In this document: positions 43,340-53,330 of the stretch, in pieces
How the letters are laid out: each line of letters opens with the position of its first letter
How positions within the stretch are numbered: position 1 is the stretch's first letter
NCBI GenBank assembly: GCA_032622095.1
Contig: CP136068.1
Span: forward strand, 10,209,729 to 10,273,728
Direction: 5' to 3'
Source of the DNA: Siphonodentalium dalli
Lineage: Eukaryota > Mollusca > Scaphopoda > Gadilida > Siphonodentaliidae
DNA: 64,000 bases
Notes under the pieces: generated by a model
What the model was told of the DNA's origin: nothing
The model's database searches: none
The model's input: only the letters and a program-made list of their open reading frames with translations
Position numbers and translations under genes: made by a program

Positions 43340-44300
43340 GGCCAAAAAAAAAATATTATTTGTTTCCTATTACGGAGCCAAAAAAATCCAGGTAGGTAGG
43401 TAGGGATTTTATTTTTTTTGTACTTTTTATTTTATTTTTAATACGGACCTTTAATTATCAACATTTTCCACTTATTTGTATTCAAAGATTGAATTCACTT
43501 CAATAAGATGACAAGCTTTATAAATTTTAACAGGTAATTGGCTCCCAGGCACTCAACATTGCATTTGATTGTCCGTGTAAGCATTGATGAAATGTCAACA
43601 TTGCATCCGACCTATGGTTGAGACATTCCATATAGAGCGGTTCGTCTCAGTCATCGGTCAAATGCGATGCTGGTATTCATCCATCCTTATGTGAAATTAA
43701 TTGTCAAGGTGTGGCCTGTGGTACCATTTTCAGTGTGGTGTGGGACTTTATATTTCAGTTGTATTTGACATGCAGTCATCTTTATACTGTCTGTATACAT
43801 ACTAGTAACTATGCCTGAACACTATGAATCCTTGATTGACTGGGGAGAGGAACTTTAAATTCTGATATAGAAAGTCTTCTACATGTATATTGCTCTCTAG
43901 CAGATAAGACTTCTTCCCATAAGACATGGGAGTTGAACAAACAAGATTACCACAGGCAGGTTTTAAAGACTGCAGATTTATTTGGTGAGATTGGGATTCA
44001 TCTGCAACCATAAATGGACATGTATTTTAATAGAAGTAAATTGTTTTTGAAAATTCCATCTAAAATTATTGCTGCTTAATGTAAACATAGTATATAGTAT
44101 ATATTTAACGATTTTGATGTGTTTACATGCCAATGACATGCATTAAAAAAAAATTAAAAATTAAAAAAAAAAATTTTTTTTTTTTTTTTTGGGTTGAAAT
44201 TTTTTGATTTGGGTTGAAATTTGAAAAAAAAAGTCCAGGTCGGCCCAATTTCGGCAGGTCGGTCGGGTAACCGGAAACACAGATGTTTTTTTTTTTGGCC
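43340..44300. mobile_element. MITE with GGCC-poly(A)-GTTTCC ends, related to 12812-13443
   Basis: GGCCAAAAAAAAAATATTAT, then GTTTCCTATTACGG at the left, and in inverse GGCC-A-run, GTGTTTCCGGTTACC at the right. Same end structure as the inner arms of 12812-13443. Confidence 0.5.
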
Positions 44301-44607
44301 TAACCAAGGATATCCACATTTCGCATCTAGAATCAAACAGCGCTTGATATCAATTTATGACCAACGATTTTGATGTTAGCATGCGCAATCGAGCTACCGG
44401 TTACTTCCTGCGACGGAAATCTTTCCGCTTACGATTGTATCGTGGTCGTCTGAATGTAAACTTATCAATTTCAGGCATTATTGCATAATATTTTTAAACA
44501 TAACTTATTTAACATCTTCGACTTGCTTTAAATTTAATTTATTTTCATGAAAAGGACTAATATGGTTGTAAATATAGAAGCAGCCCTTTAAATTCAGATT
44601 GTTTGGC

Positions 44608-44700
44608 TTCGGCAATCCGCTACGTCAACAGTATGCCGTGCCCCAGTTTGCTTCAGCAAATTGCTTCGGCAATGCTGATTGCCGTAGCCAATTATGAAGG
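44608..44700 (+). repeat. Dispersed repeat preceding the second 5S-LTR element
   Basis: Matches 25978-26065 (TTGTTTGGCTT, CCAGTTTGCTTCAGCA, TGCTGATTGCCGTAGCCAAT). Confidence 0.6.
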
Positions 44701-44702
44701 CT

Positions 44703-44870
44703 GTAGAAGGCAGATGACTCTTCTACCCGAGAGGTCTAGATTTCTTGGACACGGTCGTTAGACGCAACGTCAAGCTCGGTTAGTCTTTGGATGGTTGACT
44801 GGGTTGGGTTTCCGGGTGATGCCAATGTTCGGTGCAACTTACGCACTTCTCACTCTCTCGTCCTGTTACA
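44703..44870 (+). mobile_element. 5S-rRNA-bearing LTR, first copy of the second element
   Basis: Begins near TGTAGAAGGCAGATGACTC and includes GGTCTAGATTTCTTGGACAC. It then enters a 5S-like segment (CGTCAAGCTCGGTTAGTC, TTGGATGGTTGACTGGGTTG, TTTCCGGGTGATGCC) and ends CTCTCTCGTCCTGTTACA. About 45 bp of the 5S-like internal region are deleted relative to the other copies. Confidence 0.65.
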
Positions 44871-44871
44871 C

Positions 44872-44917
44872 TGGGGGCTCGTCTGGCCATTAGAGGACTG
44901 TCATGATACAACCTCCA
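44872..44917 (+). mobile_element. Primer-binding site and short interior of the second 5S-LTR element
   Basis: One base after the LTR end comes TGGGGGCTCGTCTGGCCAT. Its first 15 bases match the tRNA-Pro complement TGGGGGCTCGTCCGG except for one. GTCATGATACAACC in the interior is shared with the first element at about 25390. Confidence 0.6.
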
Positions 44918-45083
44918 GGTCTCAGCCATTAGATGCTTTGTCTGATCACCGAAGTTAAGTAACGTCAAGCTCGGTTAGTCCTTGGATGGGTGACCGGCTT
45001 GGAATTATCAGCTGATTACAAATGGTGCTGCTACATTTCGGTGCGACTCCATCACTTCTTGCTCTCAGTCTCATTCTGTTACG
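44918..45083 (+). mobile_element. 5S-rRNA-bearing LTR, second copy
   Basis: Contains the best 5S match in the window: TCTGATCACCGAAGTTAAGT, GGTTAGTCCTTGGATGGGTG, ACCGGCTTGGAAT. It ends TTTCGGTGCGACTCC...CTCATTCTGTTACG, parallel to the first copy. Its 5' end is truncated. Confidence 0.7.
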
Positions 45084-47600
45084 GTAGTGTTAATTATACT
45101 GTACAATCGTCATGCTAATTTGCTATTGCTATTACGGTATTAGTATTAAGTATTTTGCATGTTTTTAAATAATACTTGATTCATACATGTATCTGTTATG
45201 TAATTCAGCAAGCGAAACATTCAATTATATTTGAAATAGCAATTTTTTGCGGTCATTTGTGAAATAACCATGGCACAACTTGTGGTAAATTCATTTTGTT
45301 TTTATTTCAATTCAAGCTCGAAGTCACTGTCAGTCACTGTGCGTTTTGTTTTTATTTGGTTTTGTCTGCAATATTTCGCCAGTCAGTGTCGACTTTGGCT
45401 TTAAGAAATCTATTCTTAGAATGGATTTCATAAATATGTACACATTGCTTACCTCAGTTGTGTTCATAATCGTAGGTGTTGAGTTATTTAACATGTTTTC
45501 AGTGTGAATGTTGAGCGGCGAAACATGTCTGCATCATGCACGCAGACATGTTTTTTTTTATGTGTGCGTACTGATACAAGCTTATCAAGCAACAAACTCA
45601 TATTTCTTTCGCTCGTTGTGAATAGAAATACATGATATACAAGCCATTATCAATAACATGATTGGATTGGTTCACACCATCAATGAATCAAATGGCTTAA
45701 AATAGTTAATATCTTTGGAACTATATTATGTCTCGACCCATGCCTCATCACCCAATATTTGATTTGGGACACACTAAAGTTGTATGAATCTATGATGAAT
45801 TCGATTTATTTAAAAGGACTCTGCGATCTATCAATCTATCGGAACTTATAGTTTTCGTTTGTCGGCTTTGCACTTTGAGAATATTCCATCCAACGTTTAG
45901 GCGGAAACACCGATAGAAAATTGAAGAAAATATCTAAACACCCAGTGGGGCCTCTAAAATCCTCTTTCGGGGCAAATATTTTTATAAAATATGTAAACAA
46001 AATTTGTTCATGCAATTTGATTATTTCACTTTTTGTTAAACTTCAGTGCTCAGATTCACAATTTTTAATATCTTTGGCTTGTATTAAAGACATTATTTGC
46101 CCGTATATTATGAAGTACATGTATAACTAACATGTGCCGACAAGAATTATTTATCAAAGTTTTCGCCCTTGGTCATTTTGATAAATTACACTAACTTCGC
46201 TGCCGATCGAGGTGGGAATTAATCAAAACAAAATGGCGGCAGTTGCCAACAATAGAATTGTGGACTCCGCTGACCCTGGCTGACCCTTCAGTTATGAATA
46301 AATTATCCATTTTAGGTAATTTTATCTATGTTTAGATTGGCCGAAAAAGTCGATTAGTATATCTCATATTCGCATACGTATACCCTGGTCGCTTCGCTTC
46401 CGCGGCTTCGCCGCGGGAGAGCGGGCGCTATAAGTACATTTGAGGGCTCGGAAATTACGTTTACGTATAGTCATATTATATATGAATTGCCTATAGCAGG
46501 CTTTGTTTAGCTCGAAATCATGACACGTGATCGTACCATAATGATGTTGACTTTCAAATGTGGTTACACTACGTTTGTCTTTTTGTAATGCGCACACACG
46601 AGTATCCACGATAAAGAGCGTTGCGCTTACGTTGTTCAGTACTGATATGGGGCACAACTAATTTAAACACTAGATCGTTATTTGAGAACAATTTGGCAGG
46701 TATACTGTTAAACTTGCTTTGAATGTCCTAAACACATTCCAGGTTCATGTCAACTTGTGACCACTCTTAACGCACACAAATAGCGTCAAATATATCTTTG
46801 CTATTCTCCAGGTCTGAAGATTCACATATATAAATATCATATTTCACATATGTGAACAACATTAATTCAAAGCCTGTCATAATCAAGCGTTCTTAAGCTG
46901 GCTATATGTGGCTACCACCCATACACATGCGGACTACATCTAACTATAAGCATGCATATGTACAAGAAAACAGTAAACTCACATAGGCACGTGACAGCCA
47001 TATACATTCCTCCGTACATGCATACCCCAGTGATAGGCATATATAACCAACAGCCAGACATGCAGACATTCCCGACAATCAGACTGAAGTCGTTTGTAGA
47101 CAAACAGGCAAATGTAGAGACACACCACGGAAGAACAGTGTAACATTAGCCATTTGCTCAGATTGTGACTTTGATGTGAATTTCAATTAATAGTTCATGA
47201 GTGCCGATCTCTATTGATGTGCATCATTACAAGTGTAGTTTGTGTTTAGTTAGATATTGAAACTGAACAACGCGCAGAGAACCATGATATGAAAATGCAC
47301 GATGAACGCTTGTAACTTCCATGTCAGGGTAGATGTAGTTTATTTTTGGATATAGTCAGGACTTAACGTCCAACGATCAACATATGCTTTCCAGAGGAAA
47401 CGCACACAATTAGCGTCAAAAATTGGATCTCGTTGTCGTCATTTGATTCGAACTAGATTACTGTTTGTAGAGAAGTGTGGACTTGTTTAGTACTCAGGCA
47501 GATACATTTATCATAAACAATGCAGATACATTTATCATAAACAATGAAACATCAATTTCAACATAGAGGAGGCCACATTCACAAAAGTTTTCCATTAGGT
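45084..47600. other. Gene-free stretch with short duplications
   Basis: No convincing ORF. ACGCACACAAATAGCGTCAAA-type words occur at 46768 and 47400. A 23-bp tandem duplication of CAGATACATTTATCATAAAC is at 47500-47545. A GC-rich hairpin CCGCGGCTTCGCCGCGG is at 46399-46415. Confidence 0.5.
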
Positions 47601-47789
47601 GTCGTAAATAATTTATATTTTGTTATGGCAACAGTTGAATGTGGTCTATCTGTTCTTGTGCACTTGTCCGTTGCGTGGCGTCATGGTGACGACCACGTCA
47701 AATGCATATTTGAGTAGCAAACTTAAGGTGGCGAAGAGTTCGATTATTTCGGTCGTTGCAAACTGTTTCCCAAACTTGTCGCATTACAC

Positions 47790-48495
47790 ATTGATGGGCC
47801 ACATTTCCACACTTATGGGCCACAACCTCACACTTATGGGCCACAACCTCACACTTATGGACCACAGCCTCACACTTATGGATCACAATATCACACTTAT
47901 GGGCCACATGTCCACACTTATGGGCCACAACATTACACTTGTGGGCCACAGCCTCACACTTATGAGCCACAACATCACACTTATGGGCCACAACTTCACA
48001 CTTATGGGCCACAACCTCACACTTACGGACCACAACCTCACACTTATGGACCACAACCTCACACTTATGGACCACATGTCCACACTTATGGGCCACAACC
48101 TCACACTTATGGACCACGGCCTCACACTTATGGACCAAAGCCTCACACTTATGGACCACATGTCCACACTTATGGGCCACGACCTCACACTTATGGGCCT
48201 CCACATCACGATTATGGGCCACATGTCCACATTTATTGGCCGCAACTTCACACTTATGGACCACAGCCTCACACTTATGGACCACACCCTCACACTTATG
48301 GACCACAACCTCACACTTATGGACCACAACCTCACACTTATGGGCCTCAACATCACGATTATGGGCCACATGTCCACATTTATTGGCCGCAACTTCACAC
48401 TTATGGACCACAGCCTCACACTTATGGGCACCAACCTCACGCTTATGGGCCACAACCTGCCACTTATGGGCCGCAACCTGACACTTATGGGCGGC
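47790..48495 (+). repeat. 21-bp minisatellite, about 33 units
   Basis: Consensus CACACTTATGGGCCACAACCT. Because the period is a multiple of three and lacks stops, long frames stay open on both strands (47620-48555 plus, giving NLTLMGH heptads; 47698-48720 minus, giving HKCEVVA heptads; 47883-48533 minus). I find no start, splice or family evidence for a gene. Confidence 0.9.
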
Positions 48496-48658
48496 ATCCT
48501 TTCTGAATATCGAAAAGCTAAAGGACTTAACATGTGTACCCATTTGTTTATTTAGTGGATAAATATAAAACAAAAGCATTGTTTGGCTCTTCAAAAAGTG
48601 TGTCATCGTCATCATTAGCAGTCGGACCTCCAGAGAGCTTGGATCGCCACCTCTCAAG

Positions 48659-49048
48659 ATGAACTCGCCACCGCTAATCGCAATTAGTGTCACTAATATG
48701 CTGGACGCCATGCATGTCACGCCTTGCCTGAGCTGGTCACTCCACGCTCACAAAGGCGGATACCAGTTGATTCTGGATTTCCAATCCGGCGCGGCACAGC
48801 CCTTTTCATGGCTCTCTACCGGGAGTGGACCGGATAATACCAGATCAGCACGGAGGCCTCGACAAAAGATGAAGAAGAAGAAAACACCATCGAGAAAAAA
48901 AACGAGAGACTCGCTGCATGGAAAGCGAAAAAATCGACGGAAACTTCACCAGTCGACTCCGCCCATACAGCTGATATCCCGGCCAGTCTTTCCAGGAGAT
49001 GGAACCACCACCACCATCACCACCACAGCGGCCAGACGTGGATACTGA
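48659..49048 (+). CDS. Unrecognised ORF with basic tail, possible mobile-element gene
   Basis: A 129-codon frame. The N-terminal half has ordinary protein composition (CLSWSLHAHKGGYQLILDFQ, then SGAAQPFSWLSTGSGP). It then becomes lysine/arginine-rich (RQKMKKKKTPSRKKTRD). A second frame over the same stretch (DEEEENTIEKKNERLAAWKA) looks equally protein-like from about 48868. A frameshift near there is therefore likely, and the true protein may switch frames. Gag-like or nucleoprotein-like N-termini of invertebrate retroelements have this look, but I cannot name a family. Confidence 0.4.
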   Translation: MNSPPLIAISVTNMLDAMHVTPCLSWSLHAHKGGYQLILDFQSGAAQPFSWLSTGSGPDNTRSARRPRQKMKKKKTPSRKKTRDSLHGKRKNRRKLHQSTPPIQLISRPVFPGDGTTTTITTTAARRGY

Positions 49049-49337
49049 AGACGAAGACGAGGACCCCTCTGACTTCGTCCCGAAGACTCCGGAGTATACC
49101 GAGCCGGAGCCTTCACCCTCAATCGAAGATTCCTCCGCCGAAACAATGAGAGGAATCGACCTAAAAACCATCGATGTAGATCTCATCCTGAAGAAAATGT
49201 ATGAATATTTCGCTGGACCTTCTCCGCCGATCTCACCGCTTCCTTCATCATCAACATCAACATCTTCTACTTCACCACCACCGAAGAAGAAAAAGAAGGA
49301 AGACAAGAAAAAGAAAAAGAAAAAGAATAACAGCTAA
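48999..49337 (+). CDS. Proline/acidic ORF ending in a lysine run, probably the continuation of the previous ORF
   Basis: A 112-codon frame: proline-rich start, acidic segment (DVDTEDEDEDPSDFVPKTPE), a short ordered-looking part (MRGIDLKTIDVDLILKKMYE), then P/S/T-rich and a K-rich end. It overlaps the preceding ORF by 50 bp in another frame. The polarity pattern (basic, acidic, basic) suggests one disordered protein broken by frameshifts. Function not recognised. Confidence 0.35.
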   Translation: MEPPPPSPPQRPDVDTEDEDEDPSDFVPKTPEYTEPEPSPSIEDSSAETMRGIDLKTIDVDLILKKMYEYFAGPSPPISPLPSSSTSTSSTSPPPKKKKKEDKKKKKKKNNS

Positions 49338-49937
49338 ATCCCACTTCACCTGACCCTCCTGAGCCACGGCCTTGGTGGAACTTACAGGTCCATAGAAAAT
49401 CCAAGTCAGGGCGTAAGGGCGATCGTCGGATGAGCCCACCACCGTCCTCGTGCCACCCTTCGGGCGGGCACGCAAATCCTTACACTTCTCAAAAAGTGTG
49501 CCGTGTTCACAACCGAAGACTATATAATTGAACCAATACTCAAGTGAAGGTCCTGGAGCACAATACTAGATTGCTCGGTTATGGTTTGTATAACGGTTAA
49601 CCACATTATGATTCCATTCAGTTTGAATCAGTATTGTTTCTATTCAAAAACTAATTCTGATGTATTAATTATATCCCTCTAAAAATCGAATAGCATCTAC
49701 AGCCAATCAATATTATCTAATTTATTGTGTATGCAAATCAGTGGCATCAAGTCTCACTAATATCCAGCCGTGAATAACTGACATTTATGTGAGTCAAGCA
49801 ATCATCACCTCAGCCCCACCTTAATATTATTGAATTCTCGCTCGGATATCGATGCAAGCTCGCATCGATATGATTCAGTTCGTTGAAACAAAGCATAGCA
49901 TAGTCCAGCTCCAACCACACATATCACATCGACAGTC
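49338..49937. promoter_or_regulatory. Upstream region of the PAN-FReD gene
   Basis: No ORF. Contains a palindromic pair TCGATGCAAGCTCGCATCGA at 49849-49868. No TATA box is obvious within 100 bp of the start codon; the 5' UTR extent is unknown. Confidence 0.35.
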
Positions 49938-50175
49938 ATGTGTATTCTCAAAGTCATATATTGTTGTATCCAGATATCAGCAGTTTTTGGAACATATTTC
50001 CAAAAGAACTTAAATTCTGTGAATGGCGGAAATGCCATATTGGTCAGCGATGCTTGGTCTGAAATAAGTTGTGCATCAAACTGTGACGAATCATCGGGGT
50101 GTATGTCATTTACATTCAATGATGCAGGGTGTTATCACCATGGTGATACTAGTGGACTCTACACTCAAATGACAG
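49938..50175 (+). CDS. PAN/apple-fibrinogen-domain secreted protein, exon 1 (signal peptide and PAN module)
   Basis: Exon 1 of a secreted lectin-like protein. Residues 1-20 (MCILKVIYCCIQISAVFGTY) form a signal peptide. A compact PAN/apple-like module follows, with CASNCDESSGCMSFTFNDAG and a further Cys (C-x3-C-x5-C-x(9)-C). The exon ends after ATGACAG in phase 1, at AG|GCAAGT, a GC-type donor with otherwise perfect consensus. The next exon begins AC TGT, so the join restores an Asp-Cys at the usual start of the fibrinogen domain. A GT donor two bases later would put the next exon out of frame. Combined with exon 2 the protein has about 296 residues. Confidence 0.7.
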
Positions 50176-50652
50176 GCAAGTTTTAATAAATATCCTATGA
50201 GTATGAACAAATATTTACAATGTGTCTATAAACATATGGACGTAACGTGACGTCATTACCAATGTCGTTCAAAGGTTTATGAACACATTGGCCCCGTAAA
50301 TATAGTCGGACACGGACGACTGCTTGAGTATTCACCACGTCCGGATTTGGCAAGACATTTGTTTTGGTTTATAATCAGTGTTGTTACCCTTTATCTAACA
50401 CCCATCTCCTCTGATAACGCACCAAGCAGGTCACCCGACACACATCTCGACACTTGTTGTCGTGCTGTTATTCTCAACTCCCTGCTTTGTAATAAAATAA
50501 AGACCGCACTCTGTTTATAACCCCACACATTTCGAAACATCGCGAACAATGCTGTTTGCTCATTTGCATAATTATCGCTTTTAATTGCAATTGAAATGCA
50601 TTGAGCGTATATAGTGTTGCGACAGACGTAAATTCGTTTTATGGTGTAAGGT

Positions 50653-52852
50653 TCCAATAGTCCAGTGCATTTATGGTTTTACCCAGAACTAATTGCAACA
50701 TAATTGTTTTTGCTGGAATTGGTACAATCATATACCCTCGATAAACAACAAAATTTGGTCAAATCATCAATTTATGGATTTTCATGAATGTATATACAAA
50801 ATTAAAATTTACAAGTCCTACAGATATCATGCCTAGTTTGTCGACCACATTTTCCTGAATCCCGAACTGGAAACTATTCCCAGATTCCAAGTAATTTTCG
50901 AGTTGTGTGCCTTCAAAAACGCGAGTTTACATGATTTCGAAGCCTTAATTTCGCAGAATGAGCCAAATGCCGTTTTATATGGTTAATTATTTAAAAAACT
51001 AGAGCAAAATTAAATACTTGTTCACTGTTTTAGTAATTTCCTCACTAGATAAACACAAAATATGATTAATATGTGCATCTGTGAATAACGAGAATAAAAT
51101 ATTCTCAAACAAAATGTGTGTTCCATTGTATGGACTTAGCCAAATTTGCCTTGACACAGAACTCATGTGATGAAATGCCATATTTGAGGTCATGTATCTC
51201 AATAAATTAAAAGCCATATGTTCTGCTTTTCTGATAACATTTTGAGAATACAAGATTGAATAAATTGTGAAGGAATTTCCAAATACATTGGTGAATAAAA
51301 TAAAATTATGGTCCTATGAACTCTTAGTCTAGCTTCTTTTCCGAAAATGCTATTGTGGGGCGTTTTTGTCAATTTGTAAAGGTTTTTAGGTATATTCAGA
51401 AAAATTAAAGAAAGTTTATTGTGTAAAATTATTTGATCAGTCCTCTTAAATCTTGTTGTTTTGTTGAGAAAATAGCGTTTCAATGGTTATACCAATGAAT
51501 GTCACTGGATTTCACTCATAATTGTGGAAACTTACTCCAAATTTGAACGTCAGAAAAATGGGGTAGGGGAAAGCATATCAACAAAAACATAAAAATTATG
51601 CATCTTGAATCATAAAACTATATATTAACAGCTTCTGCTTACATTGTTCTTCCATATATAATTTCATATTTCCTTTATTTTTGACAGAGCTATAAGATTT
51701 TTTCTCATAATTTGGCAGTGAAATGTCAAATTGGCATTTTGGGATTGATTTTATACAACATAGCCATAAAATTATAAACCAACGTCCGATAACGTATTAT
51801 GCAGTTTTATAATGCAACAGGAATGTACACAAACTGGAAGAAAGCAACATTGTGTCTGAAATGGTTGTAATTTGGTGATAAGATTGCATTTTCTGATATT
51901 TCCTACCCCTATACCAACGTTAAAATTTGGAGTCAGTTTCCTGAAAAAATTAAAGAAATTAAGTGACATACTATGGCATAACCAATGTAAGGCTAATTTT
52001 TTAACACTAAAGTGTTGTGGGAGGAAAGTTCAAATAATTTTACACCTTAAAACACCCATTTTTTTGTGTGTTTATGGCCCAAATACTTTTAGAATTGACA
52101 AAAATGCCTCAAACGCATCTTTGGAAACAAGTATTCAAAGGGCCTTAAGTTGATTTTCTTATATAATATTATATTAATACCTTTACAATTTGTTCAATCC
52201 AACATACTTAAAAGGTTATTAGAAAAGCATGACATATGGGTATTAAATCATTGAGTTACATGACCTAAACTATTGCATTTCATCACACAAGTCCATACAA
52301 TGGAACATACATTTTGTTTGAGAATATAATCTTCTTCTTAATTATAGATGCACATATTAATCTTTTTTTTGTGTTTAATCTATTGAGGAAATTACTAAAA
52401 CACTGAAAAATCCCTTGAGTTTGCTCTAGTTTTTTTTAATAATTAACCATAAATAAGGCATTTTGGCTCATTCTTCGAAATTGCGGCCCCGAAAATGGGC
52501 CGAAATCAGGTAAACTCGCGAGTTGAAGGCACGCAACTCGAAAAATACTTAATGAATCTGTGATTGGTTTTCAGTTCTGAAATTGAGGTCGACACAATAC
52601 ACATGCTATTTGTAGGATTTGTGAATTTGATTGTTTTATATACATCCATGAACATCCATAAATTGATGATTTGACCAAATTTGCCCAAATTTATTTCACC
52701 GAAATTGACCAATTTCCCTTTTTCCGATTTTTGCCGATATTTAGTATGTTGTTTATGGAGGGTTTATGTACTTATTGCAGTAAAAAAAAATTTGTTGCAA
52801 TTAGTTCCAGGTTTGATATTTTTTCTCATAAATGCACAGGACTACTATTGGG
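50653..52852. mobile_element. 2.2-kb foldback element inside the intron
   Basis: The left arm (50653 to about 51720) and right arm (about 51770-52852) are imperfect reverse complements along almost their full length. Pairs include CCAATAGTCCAGTGCATTTA with the inverted 52822-52852, TTTGGTCAAATCATCAATTT with 52658-52682, TTGTTTGAGAATATTTTATT-type words around 51090 with 52315-52335, and GGGGTAGGGGAAA at 51562 with 51905. Identity looks like 75-85%, so it is old. No intact ORF. Confidence 0.75.
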
Positions 52853-52984
52853 TCGTCTTATATGAGCACCATGGACAATATAGTTGCACATTAGCCGTAT
52901 GATGCAGCTAATACTGAAATACCGAAGACAAATGCACAACCGAGCGACTTTACAATAAGTTTCGTGCTACTAAGCGTTGATGTT

Positions 52985-53330
52985 CAAGTAACCGTGCTAC
53001 TCAGTAGAGTTTGATCATTTTCCATGACGCTACAAATAACAACGCTACTCAGTAGAGTTTGATAATTTTCCATGCCGCTACAAATATCCGCGGTACTCAG
53101 TAGAGTTTGATCATGTTCCATGCCGCTACAAATAACCGCGCTACTCAGTAGAGTTTGATCATTTTCCATGACGCTACAAATAACCACGCTACCCAGTAGA
53201 GTTTGATCATTTTCCATGCCGCTACAAATAACCGCGGTACTCAGTAGAGTTTGATCATTTTCCATGCCGCTACAAATAACTGCGCTACTCAGTGGAGTTT
53301 GATCATTTTCCATGCCGCTACAAATATTCC
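52985..53330 (+). repeat. 48-bp tandem repeat, seven units
   Basis: Consensus contains GCTACTCAGTAGAGTTTGAT, CATTTTCCATGCCGCTACAA. On the minus strand a 109-codon frame with 16-residue periods (MENDQTLLSSAVICSG) stays open because 48 is divisible by three. No evidence that it is translated. Confidence 0.85.

Larger units (their letters stand above)
42169..44454. mobile_element. Outer inverted-terminal element (27-bp perfect termini)
   Basis: TTCAGACGACCACGATACAA, then TCGTAAG, at 42169-42195 is matched without mismatch in inverse at 44428-44454. The 2.2-kb interior holds two further inverted-repeat elements and no transposase ORF. Confidence 0.65.

Noticed and set aside
47620-48555. 311-aa and 340-aa proteins
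   Set aside because: They come from a 21-bp minisatellite read in several frames on both strands, with no independent support.
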